A stretch of DNA of 64,000 nucleotides. It comes from Planctomycetota bacterium (GTDB lineage: Bacteria; Planctomycetota; Phycisphaerae; SM23-33). Location: NCBI GenBank assembly GCA_022705325.1, contig JAKJER010000002.1, forward strand, positions 250,891 to 314,890. Reading direction: 5' to 3'. Under the pieces are notes generated by a model. It saw only the letters and a list, made by a program, of their open reading frames with translations, did no database searches and was not told the origin of the DNA. This document shows positions 8,402-17,305 of this stretch, in pieces. A program made the translations under genes and the position numbers. Positions within the stretch are counted from its first letter, which is position 1. Each line of letters starts with the position of its first letter.

Positions 8402-9805
8402 CTACGAGACGTCCAGGTTGATGCTCCCCATCAGGGTCAGCGCCGATGCGTCTGCGATCCGCACGTCGACGTAGTGTCCGGCCAGGTTCGGCTCGCCGTC
8501 AAAAACGACGATGTGGTCGCCCCGCGTTCGCCCGAGCATCTGCGTCTGGCCCGGCGGGGCGGGCGTGGGCTGCTTGGCCGCCCGCGGCGAGGGACCTTCC
8601 ACCAGCACTTCGACCGTCCGGCCAATGTACGAGCGGTGGTGGGCCAGGCCCACCTCCGCCTGCACGGCCAGCAGGTCGTTGTTTCGCCAACGCTTCACCT
8701 CGGTCGGCACGTCGTCGCGCATGCGGGCCGCCGCCGTCCCTGGACGCGGCGAATACTTGAAGATGAAGCTGTTCTTGTATCCGCTGCGGCGGATCAGGTC
8801 GGCCGAGGCGGCGTGGTCCTCTTCGCTCTCGCCCGGGAAGCCCACGATGAAGTCGCCCGCCAGCACCACGTCCGGCACGGTCCCCCGGGCACGGTCCACC
8901 AGGTCGTCGTACTGAGCCCGCGTGTACTTACGGTTCATGCGGCGTAGGACGGCGTCGCTGCCGCTCTGGGCCGGGCAATGGATGTACGGACAGACGTTGG
9001 GCAGGTCGCGCATGGCATGGAGCACGTCGTTGCCGAAGTCCAGGGGGTGGCTGGTGACGAACCGCAGCCGTCTCAGCCCCCCCACCGCTGCTACTTGCTC
9101 CAGAAGGCCGGCGAAGCCGACGGTTCGCCCGCCGTCGCACCAGCGATAACTGTTGACCGTCTGACCCAGCAGCGTCACTTCCGTCCGCCCGGCCTCGACC
9201 AGTCGCAAGACCTCCTGGACGATCCGGGAGGGCTCGCGGCTGACCTCCGGCCCGCGGACGAAGGGCACGATGCAGTAGCTGCAGAACTTGTCGCACCCGC
9301 GGGCCACCCGGACAAATGCCTGCGCCACCGAGGGCGACTGCGACGGGTCTCGCGACAGGTCCAGCGCATCGAACTCGTCCCGGTCCGCCTCCTCCTCCGC
9401 GCCGCCGCCCCGCGCACGGCGGTCCGGGTCCAGCGCCAGCACGGCGCCTCCGGTGCCCGCGACATGCTCGATCAACTCCGCCAGGCGGGCGAGTTGCCCG
9501 GGCGAACAGACGATGTTCACCTGCGGGTGGTTGCGCAAGAGTTGCTCGCCCTCGCGCTGCGCCATGCACCCCAGCACGCCCACGATCAGCCGACGGTTGT
9601 GCTGCTTGCGCTGCCCCTCGGCCCCCAGGCGAGAGTACACCTTCTGTTCCGCGTGACGGCGCACGGAGCACGTGTTGAACAACACCACGTCGGCCGACTT
9701 GCGATCGTCGGTCATCTCGTGGCCGGCCGCGCGCAGCCGCGAGATTACCAGCTCGCTGTCGAGCCGGTTCATCTGGCAGCCCATGGTTTCGAGATAGATT
9801 CTCAC
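8402..9805 (-). CDS. miaB: tRNA-2-methylthio-N6-dimethylallyladenosine synthase
   Basis: A protein of 467 residues. This radical-SAM methylthiotransferase adds a methylthio group at C2 of i6A37 in tRNAs that read UNN codons. The N-terminal domain supplies cluster ligands C10, C46 and C80 (MGCQMN, FNTCSVR, LGCMAQR); the radical-SAM CxxxCxxC is at C171, C175 and C178 in CDKFCSYCIVPFVRG. The C-terminal TRAM-like domain (about 390-460) carries an insertion rich in Pro and Ala. The sequence favours MiaB over RimO or MtaB because of MGCQMN and the SYCIVPFVRG loop. It is followed 23 bases later by the sulfatase gene. Confidence 0.9.
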   Translation of the reverse strand: MRIYLETMGCQMNRLDSELVISRLRAAGHEMTDDRKSADVVLFNTCSVRRHAEQKVYSRLGAEGQRKQHNRRLIVGVLGCMAQREGEQLLRNHPQVNIVCSPGQLARLAELIEHVAGTGGAVLALDPDRRARGGGAEEEADRDEFDALDLSRDPSQSPSVAQAFVRVARGCDKFCSYCIVPFVRGPEVSREPSRIVQEVLRLVEAGRTEVTLLGQTVNSYRWCDGGRTVGFAGLLEQVAAVGGLRRLRFVTSHPLDFGNDVLHAMRDLPNVCPYIHCPAQSGSDAVLRRMNRKYTRAQYDDLVDRARGTVPDVVLAGDFIVGFPGESEEDHAASADLIRRSGYKNSFIFKYSPRPGTAAARMRDDVPTEVKRWRNNDLLAVQAEVGLAHHRSYIGRTVEVLVEGPSPRAAKQPTPAPPGQTQMLGRTRGDHIVVFDGEPNLAGHYVDVRIADASALTLMGSINLDVS

Positions 9806-9919
9806 TCTACCTGTTCATTGTTCGCCCGGTCGTCTGGTCAGGGTCCCCCGGACCAGCAACGATCAACCCACAGCCAACAACAGGAAGACCCTGTGTCCTC
9901 GGGCCTTCTCGACTGGTCT

Positions 9920-11155
9920 TCACGGGCGGGCCGTCTCGAAGAGCGCCTCTACCCGGACGGCGATCCGCGCCGAATCGGAGGGCGAGTAATCGGTGGAGAC
10001 TCGGAGATACGGCAGACGAAGCTCCTCGCGGACGAAGTCTCGAACCCGGGCCGACTCCACGTCGTAGGTCAGGCACGCCTGCCACGCAAGATCGATCACG
10101 CAATGCGGGCGGTACTCGTTCGCCAGCCGCTCCAGCAGTTCCAGCCGCCCCATGTTGGGGGTCATCACCGAACAAGGCAGATGGAAGTACTTGGCCGCCA
10201 CCGCGCGGAGCAGGTCGTTCGCGCCCGCGTCGACGTCCTCCATGATCGGCTTGACGCCCGTGCAACTCTCCATGCACACCACCAGGCCGCCGACGCTCTC
10301 AATAATATCCAGCACCCGCTCCGCTCCGTGGGCCATCGGCACGCCCGTCAGCAACACTCGCGTGCGCCCGGCCCGCTCGCACGGGCCGGTCTGGCCGGCG
10401 AGTTCCGCCAGCGCCCGCTCGTATTGGGCCAAGTCCGTCTCCTGGCCGGAAATGCTGCTCTTGAGGGCCAGCAGTTGCCTGCCGGTCAGGGGCGGGTTGT
10501 CCGCCTTCATCAACTCGGCCAAGCGACGTCGCAGTCCCCGCTCGCGGTTCATAAGCTCGATCGCCGCCCGCAAGGCGCTGTCGGGGATCTCCCGCCCCGT
10601 CAACGCTTCCAGCCGGCGCTTCAGGCTGACAAGCTCGCTCACCCAATGCTCGAATGCAACCGCGTCGTCGGGTTTCTGGGGAAGCTCCAGTACGTGCATG
10701 GGCCGGCGCTGGGCCATCAGCTCGTACATCTTCTTCTTGCCGTCGCAGGTGGTCTCGGCCACGACCAGATCGGCCATCTCCAGGAACGGATTGCTCCCTT
10801 GAACGTGGTAGCCGTACGTGGACTTGATCAGGGGGCACAGGTTGGCGGGGAGGTCCTCCTCGGCCGCCGGGATCGTCGCCGCCGACCCGCCGCACAGGCA
10901 CACCGGGACGCCCCCTGCAGCCAGGATCAACTCGCGGGGCGTGTACTCGCAGAGGATGCCGACGACAGGGCGGCCTTGGGCCTTGGCGGCCGCGGCGTAC
11001 TCGTAGCAGTTCTCGATCATCCGCGCGAAGTGAGCCAGGGGCCCCGCCGCCTCCGCCGGCGCGGGCGCCGAAGAGCAGCAGGCCGGCATCGCCGCCTGAC
11101 ACGGGTCGGCGGGATTGATGTCCGCCGGTTCGCCTTGGCCGCAGCATTTTGACAT
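9920..11155 (-). CDS. double-cubane-cluster anaerobic reductase (HgdB/BcrB-like family)
   Basis: A protein of 411 residues of the 2-hydroxyglutaryl-CoA dehydratase D-component family. The blocks CEYTPRELILAAGGVPVCLC, ANLCPLIKSTYGY and VVAETTCDGKKKMYELM resemble stand-alone double-cubane proteins, which carry an [8Fe-9S] cluster and reduce small molecules at low potential. A Cys-rich N-terminus (C4, C5, C19, C26, C27) is unusual and could bind metal. The usual partner, an ASKHA-fold ATPase activator, is not adjacent; it may be elsewhere. Upstream, TAGAAT ends 7 bases before the ATG, so the mRNA is probably leaderless. The substrate cannot be inferred. Confidence 0.82.
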   Translation of the reverse strand: MSKCCGQGEPADINPADPCQAAMPACCSSAPAPAEAAGPLAHFARMIENCYEYAAAAKAQGRPVVGILCEYTPRELILAAGGVPVCLCGGSAATIPAAEEDLPANLCPLIKSTYGYHVQGSNPFLEMADLVVAETTCDGKKKMYELMAQRRPMHVLELPQKPDDAVAFEHWVSELVSLKRRLEALTGREIPDSALRAAIELMNRERGLRRRLAELMKADNPPLTGRQLLALKSSISGQETDLAQYERALAELAGQTGPCERAGRTRVLLTGVPMAHGAERVLDIIESVGGLVVCMESCTGVKPIMEDVDAGANDLLRAVAAKYFHLPCSVMTPNMGRLELLERLANEYRPHCVIDLAWQACLTYDVESARVRDFVREELRLPYLRVSTDYSPSDSARIAVRVEALFETARP

Positions 11156-11162
11156 ACGGGCT

Positions 11163-11190
11163 ATTCTACAGGGAAACCGCGAAGGTCCAA
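11163..11190 (-). promoter_or_regulatory. promoter of the double-cubane reductase gene
   Basis: On the minus strand, TTGGAC (11190-11185) and TAGAAT (11168-11163) are 16 bases apart. The -10 ends 7 bases before the ATG at 11155, which implies a start of transcription at the start codon. Confidence 0.45.
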
Positions 11191-11283
11191 CATGCGATTG
11201 CGGGGTGTCCAGTGATCAGGCAGCAAGCAGCCCTTGCCTGAGCACGGCGAACCGGGCGTCCAGTGGGCGGACCTTCCCTCGTG

Positions 11284-14200
11284 TTACCTGGCCGTGAGCT
11301 TCTGCTGCGGCCTGGCTTTCTCGTCGTAGATCTTGTTCCCGTCGCGAATCGCCTGGCGGTTTCGCATCTCGACAGTCTGGCGGGCGAGGTACTTCTTCTC
11401 GCGGGCCTGGTCGACCTCGCAGGCGGCGAAGCCCTTCATGTCGGCCCGGGGGCGACGGGCCAATTCGGCCTGGCCCTCGCGAATGACCGCCAGGGCCTGG
11501 CGGTAGGCATCGCTGTCCGGCTTCAGCTTCGACAGGGCCGGGCTCATCTCCGGTCGATCGAAACTGATCTGCCTCGCGTTGCCCTGCCCGTCCACCGGCA
11601 GGTTAAGCTTCTTGAGCAGGCCGATCTGGTGCCCGTCCAGCGGCGAGCGCCCGTACATATTCTTGGGGTACGCGCTGGCATAGGTCGGGTAGTACGGGGC
11701 GTTGATGTCCACCCACGTGATGACGCGGTCCAACTCTTCAGCGTTGAGGTTGAGTTTGACGTTGGGCACGTGTTTGTGCCCGTCCAGAAGCACCTGGACG
11801 AGGCGGCTCTTGTGCGAGCCCCAGGAGTAGGCCTGCTGGATCTCGGCTGGGCCCGCCCCCACGACCTTGACGAATTTCTTCGACCACAGCTCGCTGTAGG
11901 ACGCGTTGAAGACGAGGTTCTTGTCGCGGGCCAGCACGAGCTTCTTGCCGCCGGGCTTGTCGAAGTCGTGGCAGCCGACGCAGTGCTTGTCGAAGACCGG
12001 CTGGACCTCGTCGAGATAGTTAAACAGCCGAGGCGGGCCATAGAAGTCCTTCAACGCGCTGGGCGGGCGACGCAGGGCCGCCAGTCCGGCGGTGTTGACC
12101 GGCGGCGGGCTGCTGCGGCGCTCCTCGTGGCAACCGACGCACCCGGCCCGCTCGCCGGACTGGACGATCACCCCGCTCCGCATCGACTGCACCATCATGC
12201 CCTTCTCGTCCAGCAACTGGAAGAAGACGAACCGGTCGCTGGGCACGGCGAAGTAGGCCGAACCGTCCTCCTCCACCGGCGCGGTCCCCAGCACGCGCTT
12301 GTTGTTGAAGTCGTGCCAGTTCATCGCCGGCGCGATCGTGCCCTGCCCCATCCAGGCGGGGCTGGTCCAGAAACGTTTTTCGGGCGACTCGACCACCCGG
12401 ATCGCTTTGACCGTGCCGGGCTTGATCCCTTCCATGTGGGTGCCCACGTACACGTTGTGGATGTAGAAAAAGCCTTCGCGGTTCTCAAAGTCGCGACGAA
12501 GGGGAATGACGGGCGGCCGAGGCCGCGGCGACAGGGGCATGGGGTCGTAGCAGCCGGGGGGCTCGGCGTGGACCAGCAGTTCGTTGCCGAACGTGTCCAC
12601 GTAAAAGACGCCCATCTGCTCGCTCTCGCCGGTCATGCGCGACACGAGGAAGTGTTGCTCGCTGAGAGGCCAGGGGTCTTCGTATTTGGGACGGACGCCC
12701 GAGGTGGAGTCGAACGCGTTGTTGGCCGTGCCCGGGTCGCGGACCAGGTCGATGGCGCTGGCGGGCCAGGTGCGGACGACCGGCGCCCGCCCGTCCACGC
12801 CGAGTCGAGGGTCGATGATCGCCATCGCGCCCCACGGGCGGTCGTGGCACGAGACGAACGTACACAAAATGGTTTCCGTACCGGGAATGAAACGGGCGTC
12901 CAGAATGGCCCCGGGCGAGGGCGTGTTGTTGCCGTACACGACGGCGTGATTCGTGCCGTCCGGGTTGACGCTCCACAGGCCCTGGGCGTCGCCGAAATTA
13001 CGGTCCACGTATTCCCACCGGTCGTAGAGGATCCGCCCGTCTGGCATGACCGCAGCGTGTCCCTCGTGCAGCGTGCTCTTGCCGATCTGGTGGATGTTCG
13101 CCCCGTCGGCGTCCATCTTGAACAAGTTGCCCATGATGTGCCGGTTGCACATGCAATACTTGGGCTCGCGGGTCGAGGTGAAGATGATCTTGTCGTCGGG
13201 CGTGTAGATCGGGTCAATGTCGCTGACCGGTTCGCTCGCCCCGGTCAGTCGCCGCAGTCCACTGCCGTCCGTATGAATCTCGTAGATGGAATACTGCTCC
13301 TGCGGGTCTCCCCGCATGGAGAACACCACCTTGCGGGCGTCCCAGTGGACCTCGGGATCGCGGACCACGCCCGCCTTGGCCTCGATCACCGTCGAGACCT
13401 TGCCGGTGCGGACGTCGAAGGTCTTCATCGCCCCGCCGCCCTGGAAACTGCCCGTGTTGATCTCGCCCACCTGAAACATGGTGGCGGTATTGTGGTGGTC
13501 GCGGCGGTACTGCTGGCGAACAATGAACAGGATTGGCTGATCGCACACCAGAGGGTTGGCCAGCAGCGCCTCGCGGGCCAGGGCGGCCAGTTCCGCCTCG
13601 GCCGCCTGGGCGGTCCGCTCATCGACGAGCTTCTTCTCGATGGCCGCCAGGCGTTCCAGATACTTCGCCGCCCCGGGATACCGCGCGCCAAAGACGGCCT
13701 GGTTGTGCTCGACCGCCGCCCGCAGCGAGGCCGCCGTAACCTGGTCCCCGCCATTCCACTTCTTCGGGGGCTTCTTCGACGGCTTCCACTCGGCCGGCTT
13801 GGCGGCCGTCAGCTTCAGCTTGCCCCGATGGTTGTCCGCCCCGCCGGCGAATCGACCCTCGAAGACCACGTCGTCCAGGGTGATGTGACCCCACCCGCCC
13901 GTGCGGGCGTCCACCATCCGCAGGAACATCTCCTGGTTCTTCCACTTCGACACGTCCCAGTGCACCGGGTTCATGGTTTGGCCGTTGTTGCCGCGGGCCT
14001 GAAGCACCTCCTTGCCGTCGGCTGTGCACAGGGCAACGTAGGTCTCCTTGTGCTTGCCGCCGCCAACCAGCAGGGTGATCTCCGGCCCGTCCAGCACGAA
14101 CGCGGGCGACTCCACCACCCCCATGAAGTCATCACTGGGGCGGCCCGACTTCGTCTCCAGCGTGGACAGGAAATACTTGCCCTTCTTCGTGTAGGGCCGG

Positions 14201-14376
14201 CCGCTGTGGTGCTCCTTCTCCCGGTCGCTCAACAGGACCTCGAAGCTCCCGTCGACGACCTTCCAGCCCTGCAAGTCGCCCGTCTCGAAGTCGAAGCGGA
14301 CCTGCCCCGCGTCCGTCCGGCCCGCGATGGAGCCCAGCAGGAATCCCATTGCCGTCACCAGCACAAACTGCCTCAT
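11284..14376 (-). CDS. giant secreted dihaem PD40 protein, hydrazine synthase alpha-related
   Basis: A protein of 1030 residues from the ATG at 14376, which begins MRQFVLVTAMGFLLGSIAG, a signal peptide. After a jelly-roll-like sugar-binding-type domain (about 26-185) and a helical segment, a beta-propeller-like region of PD40 repeats (about 340-650; IYEIHTDGSGLRRLT, LFKMDADGANIHQI) follows. Two CxxCH haem sites lie at about residue 743 (CVGCHEERRSS) and 798 (CVGCHDFDKPG). The blocks DRWEYVDRN and GTAPVEEDGSAYF are shared with the second giant protein at 23782-27891. This layout matches planctomycete HzsA-related proteins; hydrazine synthesis itself is not implied. A periplasmic redox role is inferred. 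Confidence 0.75.
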   Translation of the reverse strand: MRQFVLVTAMGFLLGSIAGRTDAGQVRFDFETGDLQGWKVVDGSFEVLLSDREKEHHSGRPYTKKGKYFLSTLETKSGRPSDDFMGVVESPAFVLDGPEITLLVGGGKHKETYVALCTADGKEVLQARGNNGQTMNPVHWDVSKWKNQEMFLRMVDARTGGWGHITLDDVVFEGRFAGGADNHRGKLKLTAAKPAEWKPSKKPPKKWNGGDQVTAASLRAAVEHNQAVFGARYPGAAKYLERLAAIEKKLVDERTAQAAEAELAALAREALLANPLVCDQPILFIVRQQYRRDHHNTATMFQVGEINTGSFQGGGAMKTFDVRTGKVSTVIEAKAGVVRDPEVHWDARKVVFSMRGDPQEQYSIYEIHTDGSGLRRLTGASEPVSDIDPIYTPDDKIIFTSTREPKYCMCNRHIMGNLFKMDADGANIHQIGKSTLHEGHAAVMPDGRILYDRWEYVDRNFGDAQGLWSVNPDGTNHAVVYGNNTPSPGAILDARFIPGTETILCTFVSCHDRPWGAMAIIDPRLGVDGRAPVVRTWPASAIDLVRDPGTANNAFDSTSGVRPKYEDPWPLSEQHFLVSRMTGESEQMGVFYVDTFGNELLVHAEPPGCYDPMPLSPRPRPPVIPLRRDFENREGFFYIHNVYVGTHMEGIKPGTVKAIRVVESPEKRFWTSPAWMGQGTIAPAMNWHDFNNKRVLGTAPVEEDGSAYFAVPSDRFVFFQLLDEKGMMVQSMRSGVIVQSGERAGCVGCHEERRSSPPPVNTAGLAALRRPPSALKDFYGPPRLFNYLDEVQPVFDKHCVGCHDFDKPGGKKLVLARDKNLVFNASYSELWSKKFVKVVGAGPAEIQQAYSWGSHKSRLVQVLLDGHKHVPNVKLNLNAEELDRVITWVDINAPYYPTYASAYPKNMYGRSPLDGHQIGLLKKLNLPVDGQGNARQISFDRPEMSPALSKLKPDSDAYRQALAVIREGQAELARRPRADMKGFAACEVDQAREKKYLARQTVEMRNRQAIRDGNKIYDEKARPQQKLTAR

Positions 14377-14476
14377 GGACCATCCTTTCCTATCCGCGCC
14401 AATATCGCGAGGTAGCTTCTTGCTAAACGCATCCGCCGGTCCTGGAATTGTCAACTATGCCCGCCCGCGCCGCCGG

Positions 14477-16222
14477 TCACTTCACCCGCAAGGCCCACCC
14501 CGCCAGCCACGCCGCCATCGCCACCCCGGCCAGAAGCCACCACAACTCGACTTCTCGCCCCACCGGCCGACTCGGCGGCAGCGGGGCCCGTCGCACCTGT
14601 TCGAGGGCGTCCAGCCCGTCCGGCTGGCGGGCGCTCAATGTCCTCGCCCCTGCCAGGCTCACCGCGTGCAGATGCCCGGCCGGGTCCGCGTACAATCCGG
14701 GCCAGGCGGGGCGGCCGGTCGATCCGGCCACGACTGCCCGCCAGGCGACGTCCGCCCGCTCGGGCGGGACCGCCTCGTACGACTCCGTGGCCGGTCGCTT
14801 GCCAACCAGGAACTCCACCGCGTTGGCCAGGAAGATCGGCAGCGAGCGGCTGAGGGCGAAATTCGTGTTGTCCGCGGACAGATCGAAGCCGATCCACACC
14901 CGGCGACTCGCTTGGTCCGTGCCGCGGGGTTCGTCGCGCAGCACCAGCGCCTTGCCCCCCCACGACACCACCGGCGTCTGGGCCGCCAGATCCGTCGCTG
15001 TCCACGCCTGGCTGCGACGGACGGCTACTCTCGCGATATCCACTCCCCGCAGGAGCGGGTCGGCCCGGTCCGCGTTCGCTCCGGCCAGCGCCAGGTTCTC
15101 CGTCGCGTCTGCCTGCCAGCCAGCCGGCGGGTGCGGCGGGGCGATAACCAGGGCCGGCCGGTTCGCTGGGGGGGCCACGCCGTTGGCGATGACCACGTCC
15201 GCCCGCTCGGCTTCGGCCGCAGGTTCCAATCCCCCGTGCGCCCGGATGAACTTCCGCAGCAGCGGCTCGTCGCGCCCGGTCAGGGCGACCGTCAACGATC
15301 GTCGAGGGCGGCGGGCCAGGAAAGCCTGTCGGGCTGCACCCGTCGGCGAGCCGTCTTCGAGCGTGACCACGAAGGCTGGCGCCGCCTCGGACGAGACCAC
15401 CGCATGCGACCGCCCCTGTGGCGCGATGGTCATGGGCTCTTCCCAAAGGCGACGCAGCGTCACCTTCCCGTCGGCCCCCACGCTCGCGGCGCTGAGCACG
15501 ACACGCCCCGTCCAGTTCTGCTTGAGATGGTTGGCCACCGCGACCAGCACGTCCACCCGCGCGGACGATCCTTCATTACCGTCGGCCGTCCTGGCCGCCA
15601 CCGCATCCAGGCTGGCCGGGCCCATTTGCGGAGCAAGCGAAATGGTCGTGGACCGCCCCCCGCTGGGCACGCCCAGCGAGGCGGCGATATGGTAAACATG
15701 ATCGGCCTGTTCGCTGGCCGGCGGGAAAGACAGCGAGCCCGTCGGCACCGGAAGAGGACGGAGAAATTCCACGGCTGAGCGGGCCTGGGCGGGAGACAAC
15801 CACTGTTCGTCGGGCCTGCCGCCCGCCGACACAGGCATGAGGACCTGCACCCGGTCGGACGCGTCCAGCCGCCCCAGCAACGCCGTGGCCGCTCCGCGCA
15901 GATCGGCCATCCCTGCGTCCGACGCGATCTCGGCCGACGGGTACAGGGTCAGCGCCACGCTGCGTGCGGGTGCGTGAGACCGCAGCACGGGCTGGGCGCC
16001 CGCCAGCACGGCCGCAACCGCGCCGACCAGGAGCAACAGCCACGACGGCGACACTCGCCTGCGGGAGCGCCGCGAGTCGCGATGGGCCGTCTCGGCCGCC
16101 CGGTGCCAGAGCCACAGGCTGGGCACGACGACAAGTTGGCTGCCGGGGCGGAAGTACGCCCAGGCGGCCACAGCCGCCACCGCCGCCAATGCGGCCAGGG
16201 ACCAGGGGTACACGAGTGCCAT
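14477..16222 (-). CDS. BatA/VWA-like membrane protein
   Basis: A protein of 581 residues with an N-terminal BatA-type hairpin: helix 1 about 1-25, a PSLWLWHRAAE segment, and helix 2 about 60-80. A von Willebrand A-like domain follows (about 85-250), but a complete MIDAS motif is not evident, so metal binding may be lost. Later residues form a second alpha/beta domain (IWIGFDLSADNTNFALSRSLPIF, as in the class of VWA proteins with a C-terminal membrane helix), and a helix at about 558-577 ends the protein. The family is linked to MoxR/Bat stress systems in other bacteria, but no MoxR ATPase is nearby. It lies 43 bases after the upstream secreted-protein gene. Confidence 0.6.
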   Translation of the reverse strand: MALVYPWSLAALAAVAAVAAWAYFRPGSQLVVVPSLWLWHRAAETAHRDSRRSRRRVSPSWLLLLVGAVAAVLAGAQPVLRSHAPARSVALTLYPSAEIASDAGMADLRGAATALLGRLDASDRVQVLMPVSAGGRPDEQWLSPAQARSAVEFLRPLPVPTGSLSFPPASEQADHVYHIAASLGVPSGGRSTTISLAPQMGPASLDAVAARTADGNEGSSARVDVLVAVANHLKQNWTGRVVLSAASVGADGKVTLRRLWEEPMTIAPQGRSHAVVSSEAAPAFVVTLEDGSPTGAARQAFLARRPRRSLTVALTGRDEPLLRKFIRAHGGLEPAAEAERADVVIANGVAPPANRPALVIAPPHPPAGWQADATENLALAGANADRADPLLRGVDIARVAVRRSQAWTATDLAAQTPVVSWGGKALVLRDEPRGTDQASRRVWIGFDLSADNTNFALSRSLPIFLANAVEFLVGKRPATESYEAVPPERADVAWRAVVAGSTGRPAWPGLYADPAGHLHAVSLAGARTLSARQPDGLDALEQVRRAPLPPSRPVGREVELWWLLAGVAMAAWLAGWALRVK

Positions 16223-16265
16223 CGGGATGATTGTTCAACCGATTGTCGCCGGTTGTCAATCGATT

Positions 16266-17237
16266 TCAGAACTGTCCCAGGTCCCGCACGGGCACGATCT
16301 TGCGCAGCAGCAGGTACTGCCTGCCCTTGTAGCGGGTTACCAGCCCCGAGACCTTGAACTTCGCCCTGCCGGCCTCGGCCTTGCCCTCGGTCCGCTCGAG
16401 CGTGCGACAGGGAATCAGCCGAAGCGGCGGTTCCAGCAGCGTGTTGTCCGCCTCGAAGCGGGCTTCCTTCCACTTGCCCACGCCGGCCGGCAGCAGCCGG
16501 ACCACGCGGTCCACGATCATGCGGCGCTCGTCGGCGTCGAACGTCTGCTCGACCGCTCGCGTGACCTGCGGTGCGACAGAGGGTGCGGGCGTGATGGGAT
16601 CGGCCGGGCGCGTCGGGGGGGCCAGCGGGCGAACGGGTTTGTCTCGCAGGAGGGCCTGGAAGACGTCGCCGGAAGTGGCCCCAGGCCGGCTGGCCGGGGC
16701 GGAGGCCGGACGACTGCGCGGGACCGGCTTGCTCGTGGGCGCCGCTGGCGGCATTGCCGGCTTGGGAGGCGGTGCGGCGACGGGGGGCGACACGGCCACC
16801 TCCACCGTCACCTTCGTCAACAGCACGAAGCCCTGATCGCGGTAGAGCAGATTCTCGCCGGTGATGCGGAAGACGGTCTCCGGCTGCTTGGCGATCGTTC
16901 TCTCGACGGCCTCCAGCAGTTCGCACGGCAGGGCCCATCGCGGGAGTTCGCTCCGGCGGGAGCCCTGCTCCAGGAATCGCAGCAGGACCCAGCCGCTGGG
17001 GTCGCGAGTGGCCTGGCAACGGCGGTCGATGGTCCTGCTGCCGTCAGGCGGCAGGGGCAGTCGAGCGGGCGGGGCCTCGTATTCGCGAGAAGGCGTGACG
17101 GGCACCAGGGCGGGCTGGCCCAGGAGCCTGGGGCCGGCCACGTCCTCGTCCTCTGCCGGCGCGGAGACCTCCTGGGCCTGCGCCGCACAGCACAGGCCGA
17201 GCGAGACGAACGCTGCGATCAATCCGAGTCTGCTAAT
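16266..17237 (-). CDS. secreted protein of unknown function, possible ATT start
   Basis: I do not recognise the family. The product is about 320 residues: a signal peptide (reading ISRLGLIAAFVSLGL...CCAAQA), a first globular segment (about 60-145), a Pro/Ala-rich linker (about 147-220), and a C-terminal segment ending KGRQYLLLRKIVPVRDLGQF. The frame has a TTG at 17222, but the only good Shine-Dalgarno sequence (GAGGTGG, 17247-17241) lies 3 bases before an ATT at 17237, which also gives a signal peptide with a positive charge. ATT is a rare start codon. It is followed by the BatA/VWA-like gene. Confidence 0.6.
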   Translation of the reverse strand: MSRLGLIAAFVSLGLCCAAQAQEVSAPAEDEDVAGPRLLGQPALVPVTPSREYEAPPARLPLPPDGSRTIDRRCQATRDPSGWVLLRFLEQGSRRSELPRWALPCELLEAVERTIAKQPETVFRITGENLLYRDQGFVLLTKVTVEVAVSPPVAAPPPKPAMPPAAPTSKPVPRSRPASAPASRPGATSGDVFQALLRDKPVRPLAPPTRPADPITPAPSVAPQVTRAVEQTFDADERRMIVDRVVRLLPAGVGKWKEARFEADNTLLEPPLRLIPCRTLERTEGKAEAGRAKFKVSGLVTRYKGRQYLLLRKIVPVRDLGQF

Positions 17238-17274
17238 GGGCCACCTCGATACGCCCGTCGAGGACGCTCGTTGC

Positions 17275-17304
17275 AGTATACCGGGTGCGGCAAGTTTACA
17301 TCAA
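17275..17304 (-). promoter_or_regulatory. promoter for the unknown secreted protein gene
   Basis: On the minus strand, TTGATG (17304-17299) and TATACT (17280-17275) are 18 bases apart. The element begins right after the stop codon of the LolA-like gene and supports separate transcription of the downstream pair. Confidence 0.5.
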
Positions 17305-17305
17305 G

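Noticed and set aside
11263..14415. Open frame of about 1050 codons antisense to the giant dihaem gene
   Set aside because: The minus-strand protein has signal peptide, propeller and two CxxCH motifs; the plus frame shows low-complexity Arg/Val/Gly content only.
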